Position numbers and translations under genes: made by a program. A stretch of DNA of 64,000 bases. Source: Alphaproteobacteria bacterium (GTDB lineage Bacteria; Pseudomonadota; Alphaproteobacteria; UBA8366). Each line of letters opens with the position of its first letter. The first letter of the stretch is position 1. The notes beneath the pieces were generated by a model. The model saw only the letters and a program-made list of their open reading frames with translations, was not told the DNA's origin and ran no database searches. Location: contig JANQKC010000021.1 in assembly GCA_028281325.1 (NCBI GenBank), positions 310,001 through 374,000 on the forward strand, read 5' to 3'. Below are positions 36,013 to 45,315 of the stretch, piece by piece.

Positions 36013-37925
36013 TGGACGATTTGCTGCAGGTTCGCAATCTGCGCGTCTCCATCACCTTGCCGGAATGCGAGATTCCGGCGGTTAAATGCGTCAATTTCAG
36101 AATCCGTCCCGGTTCCACCGTCGCCCTGGTCGGCGAATCCGGTTCGGGCAAATCGATGACCGCCCACGCGATCATGGGACTGCTGCCGCGCCAGGCTCAC
36201 ATCGACGACGGCGAAATCCTGTTCGCCGACCGGCTCGGCGGCGGGAACGGGGCGTCGGGAGCCGTCGTCGACCTCGCCAAACTGCGCCCCAACGGCCCGG
36301 ACATGCGGGCGTTGCGCGGCGCGCGCATGTCGATGATCTTTCAGGAACCGATGACGTCGCTGTCGCCGCTGCACACGATCGGCGACCAGATCGGCGAGGC
36401 CTTGAAATTCCACAAGGGCTGCCCGGGCGACGAGTGCCGCCCGCGGACGCAGGACCTGCTGCACCGGGTCGGGTTCCGCAATCCCGCCAGCGCCTATGAC
36501 GCCTATCCGTTCGAACTGTCCGGCGGGCTGCGCCAGCGCGCGATGATCGCGATGGCCTTGATCTGCCGGCCGGCGCTGCTGATCGCGGACGAGCCCACCA
36601 CCGCCCTGGATGTCACGATCCAGGCGCAGATCCTCAAGCTGATCCGCGACCTGCAGCGGGAATTCGGCATGGCCGTGCTGATCATCACCCACGACCTGGG
36701 CGTGGTCGCCAACCTGGCCGAGGAGATCGTCGTGATGTATGACGGCGAGGTGGTCGAGGCCGGCATGCGCGAGGACATCTTCGGCAACGCGCAGCATCCC
36801 TATCTCAAGGCCCTGTTCGACGCGGTGCCGCGGATCGGGCTGGACCGCAACGCCCGTCTCAAGCCGATCCATGACAGCGCCGCGCACACGCCGGCCCGGG
36901 CCGCCCCGCCGCCCCGACCCGACCCGACCGAAACAAAGCCGGCCGCCGCCGAGCCAATCCTCACGGTCGACGGCCTCAGCAAATCCTTCGCGACCCGCAA
37001 AAACGGCTTCGCCCCGCGGCCCGGCGACCCTCGGATCAACGCGGTCGATGCGATCACCCTGACGGTGCGGCGCGGCGAGACCCTGGGCCTCGTCGGGGAA
37101 AGCGGTTCGGGCAAATCGACGCTCGCGAAACTCATCATGCGCGCCCTCCAACCCGACGCGGGCCGGATCCTGTTTCATCGGGACGAGGCGGAGATCGATA
37201 TCCAGGCGCTCGACGCCGCGGGCCTCGCCGCGTATCGCCGAGAGGTACAATATATTTTCCAGGACCCGTACGGATCGCTCGACCCGCGCATGACGGTGCT
37301 CGACATCATCGCCGAACCGCTCGCCATCCAGGGCATCGGCAACCGTGCGGACCGGGTCGCCGCGGCGCGCGACTGCATGCGGTTGGTCGGGCTCGACGAG
37401 CGCTTCCTCAACCGCTATCCGCATAGTTTTTCCGGCGGCCAGCGGCAGCGGATCGGCATCGCCCGGGCGCTCACGTTGAAACCGGCGTTGCTGATCTGCG
37501 ACGAGCCGGTCTCAGCGCTCGATGTGGGCATCCAAGCGCAGATCCTGAACCTGCTGCGCGACCTGCAGGCCGACCTCGGGCTGACCTATCTGTTCGTGTC
37601 GCACAATCTGGCGGTGGTCGACTATATCGCCGACCGGATCGCGGTGATGTGCCAGGGCCGGATCGTCGAGATCGCGCCGCGCGCAGAGCTGTTCCGCCGC
37701 CCGATGCATCCTTATACCCAAAGCCTGCTGGCCGCCGTACCGGACACCGACCTGGAAAAGCGGCTCGACTTCGACGCCCTCTCCGCCGGGCGGCAGGCCG
37801 ACCCGACGGCCTGGCCCGACGCGTATCGCGCGGAACACGGCCGGCCGCAGGACATGCTCGACCTCGGGGACGGCCATTTCATCCGCGCCAACGCCGACGT
37901 CGCGCTTGAGGAGACCGGCCTATGA
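36012..37925 (+). CDS. peptide ABC transporter, fused double ATP-binding protein (YejF-like)
   Basis: A 637-residue protein with two complete ATPase domains. The first half has Walker A GESGSGKS, signature [15 protein letters not shown] and Walker [13 protein letters not shown]. The second half has a second [23 protein letters not shown] and [12 protein letters not shown]. Each half ends in a peptide-transporter C-terminal segment ([13 protein letters not shown] and [13 protein letters not shown]). It energises import of oligopeptides or related molecules. It overlaps the SBP gene by 4 bp (ATGA). The arrangement ATPase-SBP-permease-permease in one operon resembles YejABEF. Confidence 0.92.
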   Translation: MDDLLQVRNLRVSITLPECEIPAVKCVNFRIRPGSTVALVGESGSGKSMTAHAIMGLLPRQAHIDDGEILFADRLGGGNGASGAVVDLAKLRPNGPDMRALRGARMSMIFQEPMTSLSPLHTIGDQIGEALKFHKGCPGDECRPRTQDLLHRVGFRNPASAYDAYPFELSGGLRQRAMIAMALICRPALLIADEPTTALDVTIQAQILKLIRDLQREFGMAVLIITHDLGVVANLAEEIVVMYDGEVVEAGMREDIFGNAQHPYLKALFDAVPRIGLDRNARLKPIHDSAAHTPARAAPPPRPDPTETKPAAAEPILTVDGLSKSFATRKNGFAPRPGDPRINAVDAITLTVRRGETLGLVGESGSGKSTLAKLIMRALQPDAGRILFHRDEAEIDIQALDAAGLAAYRREVQYIFQDPYGSLDPRMTVLDIIAEPLAIQGIGNRADRVAAARDCMRLVGLDERFLNRYPHSFSGGQRQRIGIARALTLKPALLICDEPVSALDVGIQAQILNLLRDLQADLGLTYLFVSHNLAVVDYIADRIAVMCQGRIVEIAPRAELFRRPMHPYTQSLLAAVPDTDLEKRLDFDALSAGRQADPTAWPDAYRAEHGRPQDMLDLGDGHFIRANADVALEETGL

Positions 37926-39862
37926 CCCGGCTGGCCCGCCTTGCCCTTTGTATTGCGCTGTGCACGGCCGCGTGTGTCTCGCGCCCCGCCGCCGCCGGGA
38001 TGACCTACTCGGAGTCGCCGGTCCTCGCCGAGGCCGTCGATAAAGGGACGCTGCCGCGGCTTGCCGAACGGTTGCCGGAGATCCCGTCGGTGGCCCCGTT
38101 CGTCCGAAAGAACCAAGTCGTGGGGCGGCATGGCGGCACGCTCAATATCCTGATGGCGCGACCGAAGGACGTACGGCTCATGGTGGTCTACGGCTACGCG
38201 CGACTGTTGCGCTACGACCATCGCCTCGACCTGGTGCCCGACATCCTGCGCAAGGTCGAGATCGAGAAGGGCCGAATCTTCACGCTGCACCTGCGTCCCG
38301 GCCATCGCTGGTCGGACGGCGCGCCGTTCACCGCCGAGGATTTCCGCTATTACTGGGAAGACGTCGCCAATAGTCCGGAACTGACGCCGACCGGCCCGCC
38401 GGACATGCTGCGGGTCGAAGGCGAACTGCCGATTTTCGAGGTCATCGACCCGCATACGGTGCGGTATAGCTGGCACAAGCCGAACCCGGCCTTCCTGCCG
38501 TCGCTCGCCAAGGCGCGGCCGCCCTTCATCTATCGCCCGGCGCATTACCTGAAGCAGTTCCACGCGGCGTATTCCGACATCGCCGCCCTGCGCGACAAGG
38601 CGAAGAAGCGCGGCTACCGCAGTTGGGCGCCCCTGCATAACCGCATGGACAACCTGTACAAGAACGACAATCCGGCCCTGCCGACGCTACAACCGTGGAT
38701 CAACACCATCAAGCCGCCGGCGGACCGCTTCGTCTTCGAGCGCAATCCGTATTTCCATCGCGTCGATCCGGACGGGCGGCAACTGCCCTATATCGACCGG
38801 GTGGTGATGGACGTGGTCGACAAGAAGATCGTGCCCGCCAAGACCGGCACCGGCGGGTCGGACCTGCAGGCGCGCTACCTGCGCTTCGACAACTTCACCT
38901 TCCTGCGCAAGAACGGCAAACGCCTCGGCTTCGACGTCAACCTCTGGCGCATCGGAAAGGGCGCGCATATGGCGCTGTACCCCAACCTCAACGTCAAGGA
39001 CGAGGGGTGGCGCGCGCTGCTGCGCGACGTGCGGTTCCGCCGGGCGCTGTCGCTTGCGGTCCACCGGCGCGAGATCAACCGCGTGATGTATTTCGGCCAG
39101 GCGATCGAGGGCCAGAACACGGTGCTGCCGAACAGCCCGTTGTTCGATTCCGCCTATCAGAAAGCCTGGGCCGATTTCGACCTGGACAAGGCCAACGCGC
39201 TGCTCGACGACATGGGGCTGACCGACCGCAACAGCCGAGGCATCCGCCGGATGCCCGACGGCCGGTCGATCGAAATCGTCGTGGAAACCGCCGGCGAAAG
39301 CACCGAGGAATCGGATGTCCTGCAACTGGTCCATGACAGTTGGCTGCGCGCCGGCATCAAGCTGCACATCAAGCCGTCGCACCGCGACGTGCTGCGCAAC
39401 CGCATCTATGCCGGCCAGACGGTGATGGCGCTGTCCTCCGGGCTGGAGAACGGGCTGGCGACGCCGGAATCGAGCCCGCGCGAACTCGCGCCGACACGGC
39501 AGCGCCAATATCAATGGCCGAGCTGGGGCCAGTATACCGAGACCGCCGGCCAGGCCGGCATCGCGCCGGACATGCCGGTCGCCCGGAAACTGCTCGACCT
39601 GCTCGGCGACTGGCGCAATGCGACGACCCGCCTCGGCCAGGCGCACGCGTGGCGCGCGATGCTGTCGCTTTATACCGATCAGGTGTTCACCATCGGCCTG
39701 ATCGCGGGCACGCTGCAGCCGGTCGTGGTCGGCAAGCGCGTGCGCAACGTGCCGGAACAAGGCCTCTACACCTGGAACCCGGGCGCGCATTTCGGTATCT
39801 ACGAGCCCGACACCTTCTGGCTCGAACCGCCGGAACAGGTGACGGAGGATCGCCGCAGATGA
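37922..39862 (+). CDS. ABC transporter substrate-binding protein, peptide type (family 5)
   Basis: A 646-residue periplasmic binding protein. The first 25 residues form a signal peptide; a cysteine pair near its end (CTAAC) leaves lipidation possible but no good lipobox. The mature part has LVPDILRKVEIEKGRIFTLH and LRPGHRWSDGAPFTAEDFRYYW, the SBP_bac_5 hallmark, and later LRDVRFRRALSLAVHRREIN. Its large size matches YejA-like proteins that bind long peptides or microcin-like molecules. The ligand is unknown. It precedes the two permease genes. Confidence 0.92.
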   Translation: MTRLARLALCIALCTAACVSRPAAAGMTYSESPVLAEAVDKGTLPRLAERLPEIPSVAPFVRKNQVVGRHGGTLNILMARPKDVRLMVVYGYARLLRYDHRLDLVPDILRKVEIEKGRIFTLHLRPGHRWSDGAPFTAEDFRYYWEDVANSPELTPTGPPDMLRVEGELPIFEVIDPHTVRYSWHKPNPAFLPSLAKARPPFIYRPAHYLKQFHAAYSDIAALRDKAKKRGYRSWAPLHNRMDNLYKNDNPALPTLQPWINTIKPPADRFVFERNPYFHRVDPDGRQLPYIDRVVMDVVDKKIVPAKTGTGGSDLQARYLRFDNFTFLRKNGKRLGFDVNLWRIGKGAHMALYPNLNVKDEGWRALLRDVRFRRALSLAVHRREINRVMYFGQAIEGQNTVLPNSPLFDSAYQKAWADFDLDKANALLDDMGLTDRNSRGIRRMPDGRSIEIVVETAGESTEESDVLQLVHDSWLRAGIKLHIKPSHRDVLRNRIYAGQTVMALSSGLENGLATPESSPRELAPTRQRQYQWPSWGQYTETAGQAGIAPDMPVARKLLDLLGDWRNATTRLGQAHAWRAMLSLYTDQVFTIGLIAGTLQPVVVGKRVRNVPEQGLYTWNPGAHFGIYEPDTFWLEPPEQVTEDRRR

Positions 39863-39948
39863 CCGCCCATTCAACCGCCCCGATCACCCCGCAACCAACC
39901 CCACATTCGACCCCGGGCCCGACCGGCTAACGGCGCGAGGCGCAGGCG

Positions 39949-40947
39949 ATGCTCGGATATATCGGCCGACGCGTTCTGATAATGGTCCCAACCCTGTTGG
40001 CGATCAGCCTGATCGTGTTCACGATCATCCAGTTGCCGCCGGGCGATTATTTCACCAGCTATATGAACGAGCTGGAGACCCGGGGCGAGACGGTCGATCC
40101 GGACAAGATCGCCTTCCTCAAGGCGCAATACGGCTTCGACCGGCCGCTGTATCAGCAATACCTGCTGTGGGTGACCGGTATGCTGCGGGGCGATTTCGGT
40201 TATTCCTTCGAATATGACCTGCCGGTCCGAGACGTCGTGGGCGACCGGTTGCTGCTGACCTTCATCGTGTCCTTTGCGACGATCCTCTTCACCTGGATGC
40301 TGGCCTTTCCGATCGGCGTCTACACGGCGGTGCGGCAATACAGTTTCGGCGATTACGGGCTGACCTTCATCGGCTTCATCGGGTTGGCGACGCCCAATTT
40401 CCTGCTGGCGCTGGTGCTGCAGTATTTCGCCTATGTCTGGTTCGGCACGTCGATCGGCGGGCTGATGGATCCGGAGTATGTCGACCAGCCGTGGTCCTGG
40501 GCCAAGGCGATGTCGGTCCTGGAACATCTGTGGATTCCGGTGCTGGTGATCGGCACGTCGGGCACCGCCGGCATGATCCGCCGGTTGCGCGCCAACCTGC
40601 TCGACGAGCTGGACAAGCAATATGTCATCACGGCGCGCGCCAAGGGCATGCCGCCGTTGCGGGCGCTGATCAAATACCCGCTGCGGGTGGCGCTCAACCC
40701 GTTCATCGCCGATATCGGCAACCTGCTGCCGCAGATCATCTCCGGCGCGGCGATCGTGTCGGTCGTGCTGTCGCTGCCGACCACCGGGCCGATGCTGCTG
40801 CGGGCGCTGCAGAGCCAGGACATGTATCTGGCCGGCAGCTTCCTGATGTTCCTGGCGACGCTGACCGTCATCGGCACGCTGCTGTCCGATCTGGCGCTGG
40901 CCGCGCTCGACCCGCGCATCCGTTTCGGCAGGACGGAGGCGTCATGA
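39949..40947 (+). CDS. ABC transporter permease, DppB/YejB type
   Basis: A 332-residue integral membrane protein with about six transmembrane helices. MLGYIGRRVLIMVPTLLAIS is the usual first helix. Then come a periplasmic loop, ALVLQYFAYVWFG, VIGTSGTAGMIRRLRANLLD, and the EAA-type coupling segment ARAKGMPPLRALIKYPLRVA. It forms one half of the peptide-import channel. It overlaps the second permease gene by 4 bp. The 86 bp before it are a C-rich spacer with no gene. Confidence 0.93.
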   Translation: MLGYIGRRVLIMVPTLLAISLIVFTIIQLPPGDYFTSYMNELETRGETVDPDKIAFLKAQYGFDRPLYQQYLLWVTGMLRGDFGYSFEYDLPVRDVVGDRLLLTFIVSFATILFTWMLAFPIGVYTAVRQYSFGDYGLTFIGFIGLATPNFLLALVLQYFAYVWFGTSIGGLMDPEYVDQPWSWAKAMSVLEHLWIPVLVIGTSGTAGMIRRLRANLLDELDKQYVITARAKGMPPLRALIKYPLRVALNPFIADIGNLLPQIISGAAIVSVVLSLPTTGPMLLRALQSQDMYLAGSFLMFLATLTVIGTLLSDLALAALDPRIRFGRTEAS

Positions 40948-42116
40948 GCGACGACCGCCTGCCGCATTACGTCAACCCCGCGCCCTACCGGCCGGGCATG
41001 GCGGAGACCCTGACCCCGGCGCAGGAGCGGGTCTTCCTCGCCTCGCAATGGACGCTGATCTGGTGGAAGTTCCGCCGGCATAAGCTTGCCGTGATCTCCG
41101 GCGCCTTCCTGCTGCTGTTGTATCTCTCGACGCTGATCGCCGAGGTGATCGCGCCCTACGACCTGCATGCGCGTCATACGGACTACCTCTTCGCGCCACC
41201 GCAACCGGTCCATCTGTTCCACGACGGCGATTTCGTGGGGCCCTTCGTCTACGGCATGACGGTCAATCTCGACCTGGATAACATGCGCTGGGTCTATGCT
41301 GAGGACAAAACCCAGGTGCAGCCGCTGCGTTTCTTCTGCACCGAGGGCGACTATCCGGGGGCGACCTATTCCTTCTGGACCCTGTTCGAGGGCGACTTCC
41401 ATCTCGTCTGCCCCGCGCCGGGCGGGCAGATGTTCCTGCTCGGCACCGACCGGCTGGGGCGGGACATGCTGTCGCGCATCATCTACGGCGCGCGGATTTC
41501 CCTGACCGTCGGGCTGCTCGGCATCACCATCAGCCTGCTGCTCGGCATGCTGTTCGGCGGGCTGGCCGGCTATTTCGGCGGCTGGGTCGACGGCTGCGTG
41601 CAACGCATGATCGAGATCATCCGGTCCTTCCCCGAGCTGCCGCTGTGGATGGCGCTGTCGGCGATCATGCCGGTGACCTGGGGGCCAGTGGCGGTCTATA
41701 TCGGGATCACGGTGATCCTCGGCCTGCTCGACTGGCCGGGGCTGGCCCGCGCGGTGCGCTCGAAACTGCTGGCCCTACGCGAGGAGGATTTCTGCCTCGC
41801 CGCCCAGTTGATGGGCGCGAAGCCGCGCCGCATCATCACCCGCCACCTGCTGCCGAGCTTCAGCAGCCACCTGATCGCGTCGGCGACGCTATCGATCCCC
41901 AGCATGATCCTGGCGGAAACGGCGCTGAGCTTTTTGGGATTGGGCCTGCGCCCGCCGATCACGAGCTGGGGCGTGCTGCTGAACGAGGCGCAGAACATCA
42001 ACGTGGTGGCGCTCTACCCCTGGCTGATGCTGCCGGTCGTGCCGGTGATCCTGGTCGTGCTCGCCTTCCAATTCCTGGGCGACGGGCTCAGGGATGCGGC
42101 GGATCCATATAACTAA
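40944..42116 (+). CDS. ABC transporter permease, DppC/YejE type
   Basis: A 390-residue permease. The first helix is near residues 48-70 (LAVISGAFLLLLYLSTLIAE). A longer periplasmic insert of about 100 residues follows, before the conserved LLGTDRLGRDMLSRIIYGAR and AQLMGAKPRRIITRHLLPS coupling segment, ending in LAFQFLGDGLRDAADPY. It pairs with the upstream permease. The insert is typical of YejE-like members. It is the last gene of the operon. Confidence 0.93.
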   Translation: MSDDRLPHYVNPAPYRPGMAETLTPAQERVFLASQWTLIWWKFRRHKLAVISGAFLLLLYLSTLIAEVIAPYDLHARHTDYLFAPPQPVHLFHDGDFVGPFVYGMTVNLDLDNMRWVYAEDKTQVQPLRFFCTEGDYPGATYSFWTLFEGDFHLVCPAPGGQMFLLGTDRLGRDMLSRIIYGARISLTVGLLGITISLLLGMLFGGLAGYFGGWVDGCVQRMIEIIRSFPELPLWMALSAIMPVTWGPVAVYIGITVILGLLDWPGLARAVRSKLLALREEDFCLAAQLMGAKPRRIITRHLLPSFSSHLIASATLSIPSMILAETALSFLGLGLRPPITSWGVLLNEAQNINVVALYPWLMLPVVPVILVVLAFQFLGDGLRDAADPYN

Positions 42117-42128
42117 AGCAAATCCCGA

Positions 42129-42146
42129 GCGGCCGAGATCGGCCGC
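42129..42146. terminator. possible bidirectional terminator hairpin
   Basis: A GC stem GCGGCCG/CGGCCGC with loop AGAT lies between the convergent ends of the transporter operon (42116) and the cyclase gene (42173). A modest T-rich stretch occurs downstream on the plus strand. It may serve both directions. Confidence 0.4.
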
Positions 42147-42172
42147 GACGATACCTTTGCGTTTGGAAAACC

Positions 42173-43534
42173 TCACCGCGCCAACACCACCACATCCAAC
42201 GGCGCATCGACCCCGGCGACAGTCGCCGCGTCCCGCCGGTCATGGGTCAGCAACGGCACATAGCCCTGGTCCAACGCCAGCGCATAGGTCTCGGCGTCGA
42301 CCAGCGCCCGGGTGCCGGAGGCGCTGTTGTGTTTTTCCAGCTTGGCCGAGAGGTTCACCGGGTCGCCGATGCAGGTGTATTCGAGGCGCGATTCCGCGCC
42401 GACCGCGCCGAAGATGATGCGGCCGCTCGCCACCGCGACGCCGATGCGGATCGGCTCCTCGCCCGCCGCTTGCCGCTCGGCGGCCCAGGCATCGGCAGCG
42501 GCGATCACGTCGTCGGCCGCGCGCACCGCGTCGGCCGCATAGGTCCCGCTGGTCACCGCCGCGCCGAAGGACGCCAGCACGCCGTCGCCGAGGAACTTGT
42601 CGACGGTGCCGCCGTTCGCCTCGATCGCGGCGACCATGCGCGCCTCGTAATCGGTCAGCAGTCTGATCAGCGCCGACGGGTCGAGCCGGGTCGACAGCGC
42701 CGTGAAGCCGCGAATGTCGACCGACAGGATCGCCGCGCTGCGCGCCTCGCCCTCGCCGGCGCGGATGCGTTGTTCCGATTGGGTGATTTGGCGCACGATC
42801 TCGGGCGAGAAGAAACGCGACAAGTCGCGGGCGGCTTCTTCCTCGGCGACCGACCGTTCGAGCAGACGCTGCGCGCGCATCAGCACCACGGCGATGATCC
42901 CGGTGACCATCAGGATCGAGATGATCTTGTCGAATTCCGCCCCGATCAACACCGAGTTGGACGTGAGGTAGGTGACGTAGTTGCGCGTGATCATCGTGTC
43001 GGGATAGCTGTCGGTCACGGTGTAGAGCACCAACAGGACCCAGCCCGCCGCCGCGCTCAACCCGGACATCACCACGTAGCGCGGCTCGAACCGCAGCGCC
43101 CGCAGCGCGATGAAGATGAACACGTACAGCAGCGTCGGCGCCTTCAGGGAGAAGGACGCGGGCTGGCCGTATTGCAGATGGAAGCTCCAGATCAGGGTCA
43201 TCAGCAAGGCGATGTCGAAGACCACCGAAAGGCCCACGAGCCAGCCGCGAATCCGACCGCGATACGCCAACCGCAATCGTAGTAGCGTGAACAAGAAGTA
43301 GAACAGCAGCGCCAGAGCCACCGGCGAGAGCCACGGATTGACCGCCGACGTCTTGGGCGATAACGCGTACAGCACGGAGAAAGTGCCGACCACGAAAAGC
43401 TGCACCCAGGCGATCAGCTTTTCGCTGCTTGCCTGCTGTTCGCGTATGGCCTGGCGTACACGATCGGGCACCGCACCGCCGCGTTCGCCGATCAGAAACG
43501 TCAGAAATCGCTGCCACAGGCTCGAGGGCATCAT
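42173..43534 (-). CDS. class III adenylate/guanylate cyclase, membrane-bound
   Basis: A 453-residue protein. The N-terminal half (about residues 40-225) has six hydrophobic helices. The C-terminal catalytic domain has ILSVDIRGFTALSTRL with the metal-binding Asp, GGTVDKFLGDGVLASFG with the second Asp, and LEYTCIGDPVNLSAKLE with the conserved Asn. These are class III nucleotide cyclase motifs. It makes cAMP or cGMP; the base specificity is not clear by eye. A cyclic-nucleotide-binding protein is encoded at 26.5 kb. It is divergent from nothing and lies 100 bp after the methyltransferase gene on the same strand. Confidence 0.9.
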   Translation of the reverse strand: MMPSSLWQRFLTFLIGERGGAVPDRVRQAIREQQASSEKLIAWVQLFVVGTFSVLYALSPKTSAVNPWLSPVALALLFYFLFTLLRLRLAYRGRIRGWLVGLSVVFDIALLMTLIWSFHLQYGQPASFSLKAPTLLYVFIFIALRALRFEPRYVVMSGLSAAAGWVLLVLYTVTDSYPDTMITRNYVTYLTSNSVLIGAEFDKIISILMVTGIIAVVLMRAQRLLERSVAEEEAARDLSRFFSPEIVRQITQSEQRIRAGEGEARSAAILSVDIRGFTALSTRLDPSALIRLLTDYEARMVAAIEANGGTVDKFLGDGVLASFGAAVTSGTYAADAVRAADDVIAAADAWAAERQAAGEEPIRIGVAVASGRIIFGAVGAESRLEYTCIGDPVNLSAKLEKHNSASGTRALVDAETYALALDQGYVPLLTHDRRDAATVAGVDAPLDVVVLAR

Positions 43535-43634
43535 GCGCCGTCCTCTTCCGCTGCCGTCGCGCGGCGTGGGGAGAAGACTATGCCGAATGCCGCCGTTTGG
43601 CGACCGCTCCCCGCGCCATCGTGACCGCGCCCGC

Positions 43635-44348
43635 CTAATCGTGTTCGAGCCATAAACCGGACTCGATCGCGCCGTCGACCAGCGGCAGCGCGCCCGCGAC
43701 GCTGCCGGCGACCGCCGGCGCCATCCGCGAGACCGCGTAATGCGATGCGAAGTCGATGGTCCATCCGCCGCCGGCGATCATCGCCGCCACCGCCGCCTGC
43801 TCGTCATAGCCGCGCCACGCCCATGAATCCGGATAGCCGTCAGGCAGAAACATGTCGTGGAAATGGACCAGCGCGCCGGACGGCAGCGCCGGCAAAACCT
43901 GGGTCATCAGAAAGTCCAAGTCGCCGCCAGGCGCAGCCTTATGGCTGGAGTCGACACTCAGGATATCGCCCGCCGCGAGCGCCGCGAACGGGGCAAGCCC
44001 CACCGCCTGCACCGGTCGCTCGATGCGTTGCAGGTTCGGCAGTCCAGCGAGGGCCGCGCGCGGATCCGGGTCGATCGCCGTGACCGTGGCCGCAAACCCG
44101 CCGTCCGCGACGGCGCGACAGAAGAAGCGCGTGGAATGACCGCAACCGACCTCGACGATGCGGCGGGGCCGCCGGTCCCGGACCTGGGCATAGGCCATCG
44201 CAGCATCGAGCCGAGGGAACCAGTCCTGGTTCCAGCGCGGGGCGGGCGGCGTATCGGGGCCGATGGCGAGCAGATCGTCGCGATACCGGTCCAGGGCACG
44301 CAGCCGGTCGGCGAAATGGGACTCGCGCGCCGCCAAGCGGTCGATCAC
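43635..44348 (-). CDS. class I SAM-dependent methyltransferase-like protein
   Basis: A 237-residue protein. Motif I is RRIVEVGCGHSTRFFCRA, the acidic end of strand 2 is VTAIDPDPR, and VHFHDMFLPDGYPDSW follows. The latter resembles sugar-linked or macrocin O-methyltransferase-type folds. The substrate is unknown. Its start overlaps the upstream MBL-fold gene stop by 4 bp, so they are a translationally coupled pair. The cyclase gene lies 100 bp downstream on the same strand. Confidence 0.78.
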   Translation of the reverse strand: MIDRLAARESHFADRLRALDRYRDDLLAIGPDTPPAPRWNQDWFPRLDAAMAYAQVRDRRPRRIVEVGCGHSTRFFCRAVADGGFAATVTAIDPDPRAALAGLPNLQRIERPVQAVGLAPFAALAAGDILSVDSSHKAAPGGDLDFLMTQVLPALPSGALVHFHDMFLPDGYPDSWAWRGYDEQAAVAAMIAGGGWTIDFASHYAVSRMAPAVAGSVAGALPLVDGAIESGLWLEHD

Positions 44349-45193
44349 GGGGTCAGCACCATGCCTTCGCGCGCGACCACGGTGCCGGGGCGCATCGCCG
44401 ACGCCTCGGCCGCGATCGCGTCCATCCGGTCGTCGTCGTGGCTCGGCTCGTGATGGAAGATGACCAGCGTCTTCGCGCCGGCGGCATCGGCCAGCCGCAC
44501 GCCTTCCTGCCAGGTGGAATGCCCGAACCCCGCATAGGTCGGATATTCGTCGTCGGTATAGGTGGAATCGTAGATCACCAGGTCCGCGCCCTGGATCAGC
44601 CCCAGGATATTCCGGTCCGGCGCGTCGATGACATGCTCGGTGTCGGTGATGTAGCAGATCGACCGCCCCCCAAATTCGATGCGATAGCCCGTCGCGCGGT
44701 TCGGATGGTTGAGCGGCGCGGTGCGGATCACGACGCCATCGGCGGGCGATTGCGTCTCGCCCGCGGTGAAATCGGTGTAGCTGACCTGCGCCTGAAAGAC
44801 CGACGGCGGAATCGGAAACAAGGGCGCCATCATCATCTCGACCAGCACCTGTTTCAGGTCGGCCTCGGGCTTCAAATGCCCGGCGGCCAGGCGAAAGTGG
44901 TTGCCGGGAATAAAGAGCGGCGCGAAGAACGGCAGGCCGCAGATATGGTCGAAATGCGTATGCGTCAGGTAAAGATGCGCGTCGACGTCGCCCCGGCCCT
45001 TCGACGAATGATCCATCAGCGACTGGCCGAGCAGGCGGATCCCGGTGCCGGCGTCGAAGATGAACAGATGGTCGCCGCAGCGAACTTCAAGGCAGGAGGT
45101 GTTGCCGCCGTAGCGGACGGTGTCCGGTCCCGGGCAGGCGATACTGCCGCGCACGCCCCAGAATCGGACGAAGAAATCCCCCGGATTCGACAT
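44345..45193 (-). CDS. metallo-beta-lactamase-fold hydrolase
   Basis: A 282-residue MBL-fold protein. The N-terminus FVRFWGVRGSIACPGPDTVR and YGGNTSCLEV is a family signature. The zinc ligands are in THTHFDHICGLPFF, an Asp in CYITDTEHV, and a late His in VIFHHEPSHDDDRMD. The family is broadly annotated as beta-lactamase-like, and some members sit beside regulatory domains or act on nucleotides. Position next to a nucleotide cyclase raises the idea of phosphodiesterase activity, which is speculation. It overlaps the methyltransferase gene by 4 bp. Confidence 0.85.
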   Translation of the reverse strand: MSNPGDFFVRFWGVRGSIACPGPDTVRYGGNTSCLEVRCGDHLFIFDAGTGIRLLGQSLMDHSSKGRGDVDAHLYLTHTHFDHICGLPFFAPLFIPGNHFRLAAGHLKPEADLKQVLVEMMMAPLFPIPPSVFQAQVSYTDFTAGETQSPADGVVIRTAPLNHPNRATGYRIEFGGRSICYITDTEHVIDAPDRNILGLIQGADLVIYDSTYTDDEYPTYAGFGHSTWQEGVRLADAAGAKTLVIFHHEPSHDDDRMDAIAAEASAMRPGTVVAREGMVLTP

Positions 45194-45315
45194 GTCGCCT
45201 CATCGTCGTCTATCGCCAACGCCCCACCCTTGGCGCAGTCTGCGAAATTGGCCGCTGGGTGTAAACCGTCCGCCGGGCTATTGTCACCGGTCTTTCATCA
45301 ATCTTCCGTTAATGC

